A DNA stretch of 43,201 nt from Paracoccaceae bacterium (GCA_018607905.1 JABBAP010000044.1:1-43201), one strand, 5' to 3'; shown: positions 7,662 through 16,054, counted from the first letter of the stretch. The notes: generated from the sequence alone by a model not told the origin. Translations and numbers: made by a program.

Positions 7662-8362
7662 TGGGTCAAAAGATCAATCCAATTGGCTTTCGTCTGCAAG
7701 TCAACCGCACATGGGATAGCCGCTGGTACGCCAACAAGCGTGATTTCGGCGATCTGTTGCACGAAGACCTGAAAATTCGGGAATTCATCAAAAAAGAATG
7801 CATGCAAGCGGGTATCGCGCGTGTGATCATCGAACGTCCGCACAAGAAATGCCGCGTGACAATCCATTCGGCACGTCCGGGTGTGATCATCGGCAAAAAA
7901 GGCGCTGACATCGAAACCCTTCGTAAGAAGCTGACACAGTTCACGGACAGCGAATTGCACCTCAACATTGTTGAAGTTCGCAAGCCAGAGCTGGATGCGC
8001 AGTTGGTTGCAGAAAGTGTTGCACAGCAATTGGAACGCCGGGTTTCTTTCCGTCGTGCCATGAAACGCGCAGTACAGAACGCGATGCGTATGGGTGCCCT
8101 TGGTATCCGCATCAACTGTGCTGGTCGTTTGGGCGGTGCAGAGATCGCGCGGACCGAATGGTATCGTGAAGGTCGCGTGCCGTTGCACACACTTCGTGCC
8201 GATATTGACTATGCACGCGCAGAAGGTCTGACTGCTTATGGTATCATTGGTATCAAAGTGATGATCTTCAAAGGCGAGATCATGGAACATGATCCAGCTG
8301 CACGTGATCGTCGTCAGGCTGAAATGCAAGAAGGTGGGCCTTCGCGTCCGCCTCGCCGCTAA
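7661..8362 (+). CDS. rpsC: 30S ribosomal protein S3
   Basis: A 233-residue S3 ([24 protein letters not shown]). It has an N-terminal KH domain with the GxxG-type loop ([13 protein letters not shown], near residues 70-82) and the C-terminal domain ([38 protein letters not shown]). S3 forms part of the mRNA entry channel. The stop is 11 nt before rplP. Confidence 0.98.
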   Translation: MGQKINPIGFRLQVNRTWDSRWYANKRDFGDLLHEDLKIREFIKKECMQAGIARVIIERPHKKCRVTIHSARPGVIIGKKGADIETLRKKLTQFTDSELHLNIVEVRKPELDAQLVAESVAQQLERRVSFRRAMKRAVQNAMRMGALGIRINCAGRLGGAEIARTEWYREGRVPLHTLRADIDYARAEGLTAYGIIGIKVMIFKGEIMEHDPAARDRRQAEMQEGGPSRPPRR

Positions 8363-8373
8363 GGAGAGTATAG

Positions 8374-8787
8374 ATGCTATCACCAAAGCGTACCAAATTC
8401 CGCAAGGCGTTTAAGGGCCGTATCCACGGTCAAGCCAAGGGCGGTTCCGATCTCAATTTTGGGTCATACGGCCTGAAGACAATTGAACCAGAGCGTATCA
8501 CTGCGCGTCAGATTGAGGCTGCTCGTCGTGCGATGACCCGCCACATGAAACGTCAGGGCCGTGTTTGGATCCGGATCTTCCCTGATTTACCAGTGACCAA
8601 AAAGCCTACCGAAGTTCGGATGGGTAAAGGTAAAGGTTCCGTCGAATTTTGGGCAGCCAAAGTTAAGCCGGGCCGGATCATGTTTGAACTCGACGGTGTT
8701 ACCGACGAAGTTGCACGCGAGGCCCTTCGCCTTGCAGCGATGAAGTTGCCGGTAAAAACCCGCATCGTTCAACGCGAAGACTGGTGA
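8374..8787 (+). CDS. rplP: 50S ribosomal protein L16
   Basis: A 137-residue L16 ([70 protein letters not shown]). It includes the conserved region around the arginine that is hydroxylated in some bacteria (IRIFPD…RMGKGKG). It is the last gene of the rplB block. Instead of rpmC, a terminator and 8.3 kb of other genes follow. Confidence 0.98.
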   Translation: MLSPKRTKFRKAFKGRIHGQAKGGSDLNFGSYGLKTIEPERITARQIEAARRAMTRHMKRQGRVWIRIFPDLPVTKKPTEVRMGKGKGSVEFWAAKVKPGRIMFELDGVTDEVAREALRLAAMKLPVKTRIVQREDW

Positions 8788-8824
8788 TTTAACGCGAAAG
8801 CGATAAATCTTGTTGTAAGAATAG

Positions 8825-8856
8825 AAACCCCTGAGCAAACGCTTGGGGGTTTTTCT
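8825..8856 (+). terminator. Intrinsic terminator after rplP
   Basis: AAACCCCTGAGC (8825-8836) pairs with GCTTGGGGGTTT (8841-8852), 12 pairs including two G-T, around AAAC, and continues into a T-rich tract. It splits rplP from rpmC and lies only about 17 nt before the next gene's start. Confidence 0.9.
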
Positions 8857-8872
8857 TTTCTGGGAGATTGGA

Positions 8873-9343
8873 ATGAACAAGAATTTTGCAGAACTAATAG
8901 AACCGTTGGATCGCCGACTTAGTGCAATGGTAGAAATGCCACCGATTTTGGACGGAAATTTACCCAAAAACATGCCGTTGGAGGGCGTCTATTTGTTCTC
9001 GGAAAAAGGAAGATACCTATATGTTGGGCGGTCGCGCAACATTCGAAACCGTTACCGAATGCATCGCCGGCTAAGCGCCCCGGACAATCAAGCGAGCTTC
9101 GCGTTCCTAATTGCAAGAAAACGCTTTGAGCTGGTAAGAGAAAAAGTTGAACCGACGACTTGGACACGAAAAAATTTAATGGCTGATGAAACTTTTAGCG
9201 AGTTGTTTACCGAAGCAAAGAAACGAGTAAGCCTAATGGAGTTTCGTTTTGTTGCTGAAAAGAACGATGAGCGGCAAGCCTTATTGGAAATCTACTGCTC
9301 GGTTTCCTTGAGGGCGTGTTACAATAAATTTCGAACGCATTGA
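8873..9343 (+). CDS. GIY-YIG nuclease-domain protein
   Basis: A 156-residue protein with a GIY-YIG-like module: GVY at residues 38-40, YVGRSRNIRNRYRMH at 50-64 (with the arginine expected after the YIG strand), and a possible catalytic glutamate in ALLEIY near 145-150. The N-terminal ~35 residues have no recognised domain. GIY-YIG proteins cut DNA in repair, restriction or homing. This one is stand-alone and its role is unknown. The start at 8873 has GGAG 8 nt upstream and the sequence is more AT-rich than the flanking ribosomal genes. Confidence 0.75.
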   Translation: MNKNFAELIEPLDRRLSAMVEMPPILDGNLPKNMPLEGVYLFSEKGRYLYVGRSRNIRNRYRMHRRLSAPDNQASFAFLIARKRFELVREKVEPTTWTRKNLMADETFSELFTEAKKRVSLMEFRFVAEKNDERQALLEIYCSVSLRACYNKFRTH

Positions 9344-9364
9344 AAGCTGGCGTAAGAATTAAAC

Positions 9365-9398
9365 GACCCTCAGTGGATACGCTAGGGTCTATTGCTTT
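9365..9398 (+). terminator. Probable terminator after the GIY-YIG gene
   Basis: GACCCT (9365-9370) pairs with AGGGTC (9384-9389), and the stem continues inward through AG/CT after a bulged C. The tract TATTGCTTTT follows. It is weaker than the ribosomal terminators because the T-run is interrupted. Confidence 0.5.
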
Positions 9399-9464
9399 TG
9401 GGGTATTGGGAATGGGGCTTATCTGCTTAACTGACTGCGTGGGATGTGGTTGGGGAGTATCGAC

Positions 9465-9872
9465 ATGAGATTTAACACATTTGGATGGGCGGTTCTGCTT
9501 TCGCTGGGGCTTGGTGGCGCTGTGAATGCCCAATCGGAAAACGAGGCCTTGTTGTGTGAAGCAGCGAAGACAGGGCGGGTGATTGAGCTGGTGTACGACA
9601 AAGACGTCAGCAAAGGCTGTTTGCCGCGTATTTTGGATGTGCACCAAGTGGCGATTGGTAAAAACGGGTCGCTGTACCTGCATGGTTGGCAGAGCCGTGG
9701 CTGTACCAAGGGTCGCGATTTTGAGGCCAAGCGGATTTTCAAGTTTGAGAAGGTTAAGTCCGTGCAAATGATTGAGGGTGATTTTGGTGAAAAGTCACAG
9801 GCTGCCAAAGACAAGGGCTGGGATGGTTGCTTGGGAACGAACTGTTTTATCGAAAAGAATATCTGCGAATAG
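9465..9872 (+). CDS. Secreted protein with a WYL-like core, unknown function
   Basis: A 135-residue product with a signal peptide (about residues 1-23, ending GAVNAQS). The mature part has a strand pattern like WYL domains (VIELVYDKD… LPRILDVHQVAIGKNGSLYLHGWQSRG… RIFKFEKVKSVQMIEGDF), which are normally cytoplasmic regulators. It has six cysteines in the mature part, consistent with disulfides in the periplasm. The start at 9465 follows GGGGAG. The WYL similarity is my reading of a pattern, not a proven homology. Confidence 0.55.
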   Translation: MRFNTFGWAVLLSLGLGGAVNAQSENEALLCEAAKTGRVIELVYDKDVSKGCLPRILDVHQVAIGKNGSLYLHGWQSRGCTKGRDFEAKRIFKFEKVKSVQMIEGDFGEKSQAAKDKGWDGCLGTNCFIEKNICE

Positions 9873-9881
9873 AGGTGCATT

Positions 9882-10868
9882 ATGGGCGTCGTTTTAACAG
9901 AAAAGATTACCGGGCCAGCGGCGTGGTGCGCTGCGGATTTTGTCGGGGACGACAGTTGGGTGCACCATTTAACGCCTCAGGATATCGCGAAAATTGACGC
10001 GGCGCTGGCGCAGGCGCGCGCAAACGGGGTTGCGTTTCCAAACATCACAAAGGATGACATCGCGCTGGATGGGTTTGCGGATTTGTTCGCCGCGTTTCGC
10101 GAGGAGCTGGAAAACGGGCGCGGGTTTTTGTTGCTGCGCGGTTTGCCTGTTGAGCGGTATACCGACGACGAGATTAACCTAATTTATTACGGCATTGGCC
10201 TGCATCTGGGGCAGCCTGTGGGGCAAAACCCGAGGGGCGATCTGCTGGGCAAGGTCATGGCCGTTGGCGACCCAACCAAAAAGGAAACGCGGGTTTACGA
10301 AACGAACCTGTATTTGCCCTATCACACCGACCCGTCCGACGTGGTCGGCCTGTTGTGTTTGCGCAAGGCCAAGACGGGCGGGCTGAGCAGTTTGGTCAGT
10401 GTCGCGTCGATTTATAACCATATTCTGGAACATCACCGCGAACTGTTGGGGATATTTTACAAACAGTTTTACTATGCGCATTTAGGCGATGGCGAACCCA
10501 AGCTGTCGTCGTTGTTTTCATTTCATGAGGGCAAGTTGAGCTGTCGGTATTTGCGCCAATACATCGAGTTGGGGCATGAGGTGATGGGGCTGCCTTTGTC
10601 GGGCGTAGAAATCGAGGCGCTGGATACGTTTGATCGGATTATGCACGACCCCGCGTTGCGCATTGATATGATGCTGGAGCCGGGCGATTTGCAGTTTGCC
10701 AACAACTATGCGGTGCTGCATTCGCGCACGGATTTTGTGGATTTTGAGGCCGAGGAAAAGCGGCGCAAGATGCTGCGATTGTGGCTAAAGATGCCGAATG
10801 CGCGAAGGCCGGGGCCAGGGTTTCCGGGGCGCAACGGGTTTGATTTGCCGGTGGTGGCGGGTCGCTAA
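9882..10868 (+). CDS. TauD/TfdA-family Fe(II)/2-oxoglutarate dioxygenase
   Basis: A 328-residue enzyme of the TauD/TfdA clavaminate-synthase-like fold. The iron facial triad is visible as H148-x-D150 (PYHTDPSD) and distal H280 (YAVLHSRTDF), with the 2-oxoglutarate-binding arginine probably R299 (KMLRLWLK). Such enzymes hydroxylate small molecules using O2 and 2-oxoglutarate. The substrate cannot be inferred, although family members without a sulfonate pocket act on many carboxylates. AGAGG lies 6 nt before the start. It is encoded near a P450 and a second 2OG oxygenase. Confidence 0.85.
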   Translation: MGVVLTEKITGPAAWCAADFVGDDSWVHHLTPQDIAKIDAALAQARANGVAFPNITKDDIALDGFADLFAAFREELENGRGFLLLRGLPVERYTDDEINLIYYGIGLHLGQPVGQNPRGDLLGKVMAVGDPTKKETRVYETNLYLPYHTDPSDVVGLLCLRKAKTGGLSSLVSVASIYNHILEHHRELLGIFYKQFYYAHLGDGEPKLSSLFSFHEGKLSCRYLRQYIELGHEVMGLPLSGVEIEALDTFDRIMHDPALRIDMMLEPGDLQFANNYAVLHSRTDFVDFEAEEKRRKMLRLWLKMPNARRPGPGFPGRNGFDLPVVAGR

Positions 10869-11506
10869 TTTATGATCCAAGGGCGTCCGACGCCATCATT
10901 TTCGGAATCTGTGAACATGCCGCGCGCATACAACGGGTCGGTCAGGATACTGGTCGAGAGTTCCAATATTGACCATCTGGAGATGGGTTGATTGTTGTAC
11001 ACTTGTTCTGCGATTTTCCAGGCCGCCCTTGCCCGAGCCGAGTTGTGAGTAGACTCTGCGGGGCGTGCATTTAATTGTTCCAAACTGGCCCAAATCACAG
11101 AATAATGCGCAATGTAAGAGAGCATTTCGTTTTCAAGGTGGGTCATTGAGCCCAATGCCAGCAGGTCAGTGCCCGCATGGGTGCATTCGTGAACGATGAC
11201 GCCCGCCATCTTGATTCGTTCACTTCGGGTGTGGCCCAGCGTTGCCCTCCGTAAACATATTACGTCAAAAACCGTATTAGAATTGAACTTTTCTTCGTGC
11301 ACGTATCGCGCCTGTGCATTTGCGTTCAAAAGCGAGTTTGTTACGATCACGCTGATTTTGCCTTCGACGATCGCATCGCTCACTTTTTGATACATACTGG
11401 GCCTGATCGACCATCGTCCCATTGTAAAGCTGAGGTTTTCGACAATGGGGTCGGCCAGAACATCCAAGATCAATTCGCGGGCTTCTATGTTTTCTTCTTC
11501 GCTCAT
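10865..11506 (-). CDS. HExxH-motif protein, unknown function
   Basis: A 213-residue, probably cytoplasmic protein. Residues 106-110 are HECTH, a zinc-metallopeptidase type HExxH motif, inside a helix (MAGVIVHECTHAGTDLLAL), with a downstream glutamate (HLENEMLSYIAHYS) that could be a third ligand. No family is recognised and proteolysis is not shown. It overlaps the TauD-family gene tail-to-tail by four bases and is less GC-rich than its neighbours. Confidence 0.6.
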   Translation of the reverse strand: MSEEENIEARELILDVLADPIVENLSFTMGRWSIRPSMYQKVSDAIVEGKISVIVTNSLLNANAQARYVHEEKFNSNTVFDVICLRRATLGHTRSERIKMAGVIVHECTHAGTDLLALGSMTHLENEMLSYIAHYSVIWASLEQLNARPAESTHNSARARAAWKIAEQVYNNQPISRWSILELSTSILTDPLYARGMFTDSENDGVGRPWIIN

Positions 11507-11598
11507 GGGCGGCTCCGAACATTGGATAAATAATCAACCGTTAAGGGCTTAGTCGATAAATGATTTTGCTCAATTTTTCTTGGGCGGCGTGTGGTAAA

Positions 11599-11847
11599 TT
11601 AATGCAGCCGCGCGCGCACGACGTAGCCTTCGATCTGTTCTTCGCCAAGGGCGCGCATGGCTTCTAGGCGGTGATAGCCTTCGATCAGTACGAAGCCCGT
11701 TTTGCCTTCGCGCACTTGGATCGGGGTCAGTTGCCCGTTTTCCAAAATGTCTTCGGCAATTTCAGTGACCTTATCCGCCTTGAGCGTCTTTTTACGCTTA
11801 ACGGGGATGCGAAGGTCGGCGATGGAGAACATTGATTTTATCGGCAT
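11599..11847 (-). CDS. Stand-alone ParB/sulfiredoxin-type domain protein
   Basis: An 82-residue protein consisting of little more than a ParB N-terminal-like fold: IRVPV-like entry (LRIPVKRKKTLKADKVTEIAEDILENGQLTPIQVRE), then the signature GFVLIEGYHRLEAMRALGEEQIEGYVV. In ParB this region binds CTP, and in relatives it can be a nuclease or sulfiredoxin. There is no HTH or dimerisation domain, so a role in chromosome partition is unlikely. An alternative start at 11832 is possible. Confidence 0.75.
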   Translation of the reverse strand: MPIKSMFSIADLRIPVKRKKTLKADKVTEIAEDILENGQLTPIQVREGKTGFVLIEGYHRLEAMRALGEEQIEGYVVRARLH

Positions 11848-11957
11848 GGGCTGAGTGTGCAGCAGCGGATCGATTTTAGCCAGCGCGGATTTTTCAGTTC
11901 GCAGTTTCCATTGGCGATGGTCTGTTGCAGTATTTCATCCAAAGGCAGGAGTTTTTG

Positions 11958-13139
11958 ATGAACGTTCCGACAATTGATCTGCGTGATCCACGGTTTCAGA
12001 CAGATAAATATGCTCTGATCGAGGAGCTGCGCGCGCAGGGGCCGTTTGCGCGAACGGTTGATGGCGCGGTGGTGTTCTTTAATCAGGATGACGTGAGCCA
12101 TGTGCTAAAGTGCGAGGATTTCCGTTTTGCGTTTAGCGAGATCAATCCAGAGCGCAGCCCGTATTTGGCCAAAGCGATTGAGCACGAGTTGCTGAATATG
12201 CACGGCGAGCCCCATGCGCGGCTGTCGCGGTTGTTAAAAAAGGCGCTGCGCGATCGGGTGTTTGAGGATATTCGAAGCAAGATTGAAGACATCGTTTCGG
12301 AGCTGATTGAGGAAATGCCTGCGGATGGCGAGTTTGAGTTTTGCGCCGGCTTTGCCGATCCGTTGCCCGCGCGGGTGCTGGGGCCGATGTTTGGCATTCC
12401 GTATGAACGGGTCGATGGGTTGAGCGCGTGGATACAGGTGGGCGGGCGCAAATCGGATGCGCTGTTGTCGGGCGTTGGGATCGAAGAGGTTGAGGACGCA
12501 AACCGAAATATCCACACGTATTTGCGCGGGTTGTTGGCAGAGCGCAAAGACAATCTGGGCGAGGATTTGCTGAGCGAGTTGATCCAAGCTGAAATTGACG
12601 GCGATAAAATGTCAGAGGACGAGTTGGTGTATTTGGTCGGAGAGCTGGCATCGGCTGGCGTGGATACCACGCGGGCGCAATTGCCGTTGATCCTGCATGC
12701 ACTGCTGACCCATCCAAACGAGTTGGCAAAGCTGCGCGGTGATACTGGGTTAAGTTTACGCGCGGTGGATGAGGGGATGCGATGGGCGCCGTTGCCGTGG
12801 GCGTTGCCCCACGCGGCGACGCGGGCCAGTGAATATCGGGGTGTTTCGTTCAAGGAAGGCGATCTGGCGTTTGTGCTGGTTCCCGCTGCGAACCGCGACC
12901 CGAATGTGGTGGAGGAGCCGAATGCGTTCAACATCACGCGGGATCGCGCCAAACATTTCGCCTTTGGTGGCGGGATGCATTCGTGCCCCGGGGCGCAGTT
13001 GGCGCGGATGGAAATGTCGAGCGCGTTGGCGAGCTTGGTGGAGCGTTTGGACGTGATCGAGTTGGTTGAGGCAGAGTGGGAAGTTGGCAATGTTGGGAGA
13101 ACGCTGAAATCGTTGCGGCTGCGGATTAGGAAGGGATGA
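11958..13139 (+). CDS. Cytochrome P450
   Basis: A 393-residue soluble bacterial P450. The heme-binding loop FAFGGGMHSCPGAQLAR holds the axial cysteine near residue 343. The I-helix motif SAGVDTTRAQ and the K-helix ExxR (DEGMRW) are intact, so it should be active given an electron-transfer partner. No ferredoxin or reductase is encoded nearby. ATG at 11958 follows AGGAG at 8 nt. The next gene begins inside its stop (ATGA). The natural substrate is unknown. Confidence 0.93.
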   Translation: MNVPTIDLRDPRFQTDKYALIEELRAQGPFARTVDGAVVFFNQDDVSHVLKCEDFRFAFSEINPERSPYLAKAIEHELLNMHGEPHARLSRLLKKALRDRVFEDIRSKIEDIVSELIEEMPADGEFEFCAGFADPLPARVLGPMFGIPYERVDGLSAWIQVGGRKSDALLSGVGIEEVEDANRNIHTYLRGLLAERKDNLGEDLLSELIQAEIDGDKMSEDELVYLVGELASAGVDTTRAQLPLILHALLTHPNELAKLRGDTGLSLRAVDEGMRWAPLPWALPHAATRASEYRGVSFKEGDLAFVLVPAANRDPNVVEEPNAFNITRDRAKHFAFGGGMHSCPGAQLARMEMSSALASLVERLDVIELVEAEWEVGNVGRTLKSLRLRIRKG

Positions 13140-13771
13140 GTATGCGAAAGATTGAGTATTTCTATTCGGCGCATTCGGCGTTTGCCTATATCGGGTCGGC
13201 AAAGTTGGCGGCGATTTGTGCGGCAAATGGGTGCGTCTTGGAACATCACCCGATTGCGTTGAGCCCTGTGGTGGAGGCCGTTGGCGGGTTGTCGTTTGCG
13301 GTGCGAACGCGTGGGCATGTGAATTACTATTTCGGGCGCGAGGTGGAGCGTTGGGCAGAGTTTCGGGGCGCAGAGATTTTGAACCATCGACCGAGCTATC
13401 ACGATAATTCGTTGGACCTGTCGAACGGAATGTTGATTGCGGCGATTGAACAGGGCGGCGATGTGGATGCGTTGGCGCACGCGGTTTTGCAGGCCCATTG
13501 GCGCGATGACATTGATTTGGCGGATGCGGCCACGTTGGCGGGTGTGGCAAAGTCGGTCGGGATTGATCCCGCGCCGTTGTTGGATGCCGCGTTAACTGCG
13601 CCCATTCAGGCGACCCACGCGGCCAATACCGCCGAGGCGATTGCGCGAAGTGTGTTTGGATCACCGACGTATTTTGTGGACGGGGATATGTTTTACGGGC
13701 AGGACCATTTGGAAATGTTGGACCGTGCGCTGCAAAAACCGTTTGCGCCACATTCGTTCAAAAACCCATAG
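13136..13771 (+). CDS. DsbA-fold 2-hydroxychromene-2-carboxylate isomerase-like protein
   Basis: A 211-residue thioredoxin-fold protein of the HCCA-isomerase (NahD/kappa-GST-like) type. The N-terminal strand-loop YFYSAHSAFAYIGSAKL contains a serine rather than CxxC where DsbA has its active site, as in HCCA isomerases. The C-terminal motif VFGSPTYFVDGDMFYGQDHLEMLDRAL is family-typical. Known members isomerise aromatic-degradation intermediates with glutathione. It overlaps the P450 by four bases (ATGA), so the pair is co-translated and may act in one pathway. Confidence 0.85.
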   Translation: MSMRKIEYFYSAHSAFAYIGSAKLAAICAANGCVLEHHPIALSPVVEAVGGLSFAVRTRGHVNYYFGREVERWAEFRGAEILNHRPSYHDNSLDLSNGMLIAAIEQGGDVDALAHAVLQAHWRDDIDLADAATLAGVAKSVGIDPAPLLDAALTAPIQATHAANTAEAIARSVFGSPTYFVDGDMFYGQDHLEMLDRALQKPFAPHSFKNP

Positions 13772-13780
13772 GAGCGGGCC

Positions 13781-14404
13781 ATGCCAGAGATTAAATCCCT
13801 ATTTGTCACGCGGTTGTACCGTGCGGCCTTGTCCGAGCAAAAACCAGCGGTGGATGCAGCCGAGATGGAAGCGACCTGCCTGTCGATTGCCGAAGATGAC
13901 GAGGCGGGGCAGGATTGGTGCGAGGAAAATGATTTTCCAGGCTACACCAGTTACGCGAGTTTGGATGATCTGCCTTGGCGGTTCCCGATCTTTGCGGATT
14001 TGGTCAAGGTTTTGGATGCGCACGTAGCCACATTTGCCAAGGATTTGGCGTTTGATCTGGATGGTCGCGCGCTAAAGCTGGACAGTTTGTGGATCAACAT
14101 TCTGCCGATGGGCGGCGTGCACACCGGCCATATTCACCCCCATTCTGCGATCAGCGGCACGACCTATGTTGCGATGCCAGACGGGGCCAGCGCGATCAAA
14201 TTCGAAGACCCGCGATTGGCGATGATGATGGCCGCCCCCGTGCGCAAGAAAGATGCGCCGATGGAGTTGCAGCCGTTTCGATATGAGGCGCCTGTGGTCG
14301 GGGATGTGTTGTTGTGGGAAAGCTGGCTGCGCCACGAGGTGCCGCTGAACATGTCCGATGATGAACGGATTTCGGTGAGTTTCAACTATGCGTGGGCAGA
14401 TTGA
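13781..14404 (+). CDS. 2OG-Fe(II) oxygenase of the TIGR02466 type
   Basis: A 207-residue protein resembling the 2OG-Fe(II) oxygenase family TIGR02466. A histidine cluster HIHPHS (H117, H119, H121) begins the core, and the end has the typical WESWLRHEVPLN…RISVSFNYAW with H185 and R197 as likely iron and 2-oxoglutarate ligands. It follows the isomerase by 9 nt with AGGAG before its ATG, so it is in the P450 operon. The substrate is unknown. Confidence 0.8.
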   Translation: MPEIKSLFVTRLYRAALSEQKPAVDAAEMEATCLSIAEDDEAGQDWCEENDFPGYTSYASLDDLPWRFPIFADLVKVLDAHVATFAKDLAFDLDGRALKLDSLWINILPMGGVHTGHIHPHSAISGTTYVAMPDGASAIKFEDPRLAMMMAAPVRKKDAPMELQPFRYEAPVVGDVLLWESWLRHEVPLNMSDDERISVSFNYAWAD

Positions 14405-14808
14405 ACGAAGATTATAGCTATATCATCGAGGGGCCGGATGGTGGCGCGCTCGGCTCGCAGGCGGATGTGATAGCTGGGCTGCGCCAATGTTTTGGCGAAG
14501 TGCGCGGCGACTTGAAGTCAACGCCAAGGCAGCATAAGGGCCTTGTCGGCTGGAACAAGATGTTTGGTGTTTGGACGGATATCGCCAATTTCGCCAGTTA
14601 TGGGCGAAACATACGGTTTCCCCAGTTTGAAGCCTATGTTTTTGATCCTGATGGCTTTGTGGTGTTTCATGTTGGCGATAAGGTGCAGCGGCTGAGCTGT
14701 GTGGTGTATGTTTCACCCCAAGAGGCCGAGCAGTTTGAACAATCTATTGCGGGTTTGGGTTGGACCCATCGGCAACGCAATTGGCGCGATTGGTTTCGAA
14801 CGCACTAG
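14392..14808 (+). CDS. Conserved-looking hypothetical protein in the P450 operon
   Basis: A 138-residue cytoplasmic protein, mixed alpha/beta, with no recognised family and no signal sequence. The reading begins at GTG 14392 inside the end of the preceding oxygenase gene (13-nt overlap in another frame). A TTG start at 14401 is also possible. The overlap and lack of a gap suggest translation coupled to the P450/isomerase/2OG operon. Confidence 0.55.
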   Translation: MGRLNEDYSYIIEGPDGGALGSQADVIAGLRQCFGEVRGDLKSTPRQHKGLVGWNKMFGVWTDIANFASYGRNIRFPQFEAYVFDPDGFVVFHVGDKVQRLSCVVYVSPQEAEQFEQSIAGLGWTHRQRNWRDWFRTH

Positions 14809-14863
14809 GCGATGTATTAGCGGTTGCCTTTCCTGCGCAAAGTAAGCAGTGTTCACTTAACGA

Positions 14864-14882
14864 GCGGCGCAATTCGTGCCGC
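14864..14882. repeat. Short palindrome before the DUF1993 gene
   Basis: GCGGCGC (14864-14870) pairs with GTGCCGC (14876-14882) around AATTC, with one G-T. There is no T-run. It lies in the gap just upstream of the ribosome site of the next gene. Confidence 0.4.
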
Positions 14883-14898
14883 GATTTAGGAGAACACC

Positions 14899-15387
14899 AT
14901 GCAATCCCCAGTTCCAGCCCTGAGCCATTCTTTAACTGCGCTGTCCACTATTTTGAAAAAAGCCGAGGCCCATTGCGAGGCCCATAAAATTGCGCCCGAC
15001 GTGATGCTGAACGCGCGGTTGTACCCCGACATGATGCATCTGACGCGCAATGTGCAGACGGTTTGTGACACGGCCAAGGGCGCGGCGGCGCGGCTTTCAC
15101 AAACGGAAAACCCGAGTTTCATGGATGATGAGGCGACGTTTGAACAGTTGCAGGCGCGAATCCAGAAGACTCTGGAATTTATGGCGAGCGTGCCAGAGGT
15201 TGCGTTTGACGGGGCCGAGGATCGCGAAGTGGTTTTGCCCGCAGGTGGCGATGAGTTTAAGTTTTCGGGTGCAGGGTATATGGCGACGTTTGTGATGCCG
15301 AATTTCTATTTTCACATGGCCACTGTGCACGGCATTTTGCGCCACAACGGCGTGGTGATCGGCAAGCGCGATTTCTTGGGCGCGTAA
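14899..15387 (+). CDS. DUF1993 family protein
   Basis: A 162-residue, mainly helical protein that matches DUF1993 in length and features (ARLYPDMMHLTRNVQTVCDTAKGAAARL near residues 40-66; a terminal AGYMATFVMPNFYFHMATVHGILRHNGVVIGKRDFLG). The family resembles DinB-like four-helix bundles and has no established function. AGGAG lies 6 nt before the ATG. Confidence 0.8.
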   Translation: MQSPVPALSHSLTALSTILKKAEAHCEAHKIAPDVMLNARLYPDMMHLTRNVQTVCDTAKGAAARLSQTENPSFMDDEATFEQLQARIQKTLEFMASVPEVAFDGAEDREVVLPAGGDEFKFSGAGYMATFVMPNFYFHMATVHGILRHNGVVIGKRDFLGA

Positions 15388-15414
15388 AACACCAAACACA
15401 CGCAAATGCGATTT

Positions 15415-15453
15415 GGGGCGGCTCGACATTGTTGGGCCGCCCCGCTAGTTTTA
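15415..15453 (+). terminator. Terminator after the DUF1993 gene
   Basis: GGGGCGGC (15415-15422) is perfectly complementary to GCCGCCCC (15436-15443), with a 13-nt loop. A short T-tract (15449-15452) follows a 5-nt gap, so efficiency may be modest. Confidence 0.6.
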
Positions 15454-15501
15454 GGAAACTATTTTTTGCGCGAGGGCAGGACCATTCTTAGACGATTTTT
15501 T

Positions 15502-16050
15502 ATGTTCGCACCGATGCTGTTGGTATTGGCGCTTGGGGCTTGCGGCACGCACGAACTTTCGCCCGTTTCACAAAACGATTTTGCAAAACTTGAGGCGCGG
15601 CTTTTGTCGCTGGGGCCTGATGTGGACCCGAGCGAGGCGGCGCGGGCGGCACGGATTTCGCTGACCTATCCACGCCAATTGCGGGTGGAATACGGCGTGA
15701 CCGACGGGCCGTTGATCCACAACACCAAGGTGAATGCTGGGACGCGGCCCCGTGGGTTGTGCTGGCATTGGGCCGAGGATTTGGAGAACCGTCTGGCATC
15801 AGAGCAGTTTCAGACGTTAGATTTGCACCGCGCCATTGCCAATTCAGACGTGGCGCTGCGGATCGATCATTCCACGGTGCTGATCAGCCGCAAAGGCGCA
15901 ACCATGCAAGACGCGATTGTGCTGGACGGCTGGCGGTACGGCGGGGAATTGTACTGGGGGTCACTGGCGGAGGACGCGAAGTATCGGTGGTTGCCGCAGA
16001 CGGAAGTGCTCAAGAAGCGCGCTGAGGAGCAGGCGCGGACGGGGTGGTGA
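15502..16050 (+). CDS. Predicted lipoprotein, unknown function
   Basis: A 182-residue reading from ATG 15502. The signal sequence ends in a lipobox (VLALGAC), so the protein should be lipid-anchored through Cys15. The mature domain (LCWHWAEDLENRLASEQFQTLDLHRAIAN; VLISRKGATMQDAIVLDGWRYGGELYWG) has conserved-looking Cys, His and Asp reminiscent of papain-like or transglutaminase folds, but that is speculative. The ATG has no ribosome site. In-frame ATT at 15484, 8 nt after GAGG, would add ILRRFF and a better positively charged N-region. Confidence 0.7.
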   Translation: MFAPMLLVLALGACGTHELSPVSQNDFAKLEARLLSLGPDVDPSEAARAARISLTYPRQLRVEYGVTDGPLIHNTKVNAGTRPRGLCWHWAEDLENRLASEQFQTLDLHRAIANSDVALRIDHSTVLISRKGATMQDAIVLDGWRYGGELYWGSLAEDAKYRWLPQTEVLKKRAEEQARTGW

Positions 16051-16054
16051 CGAG

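Noticed and set aside
12083-13751. Long minus-strand open frames across the P450 and isomerase genes
   Set aside because: They overlap two clear enzymes on the + strand and are Pro/Arg/Ser-rich shadow frames.
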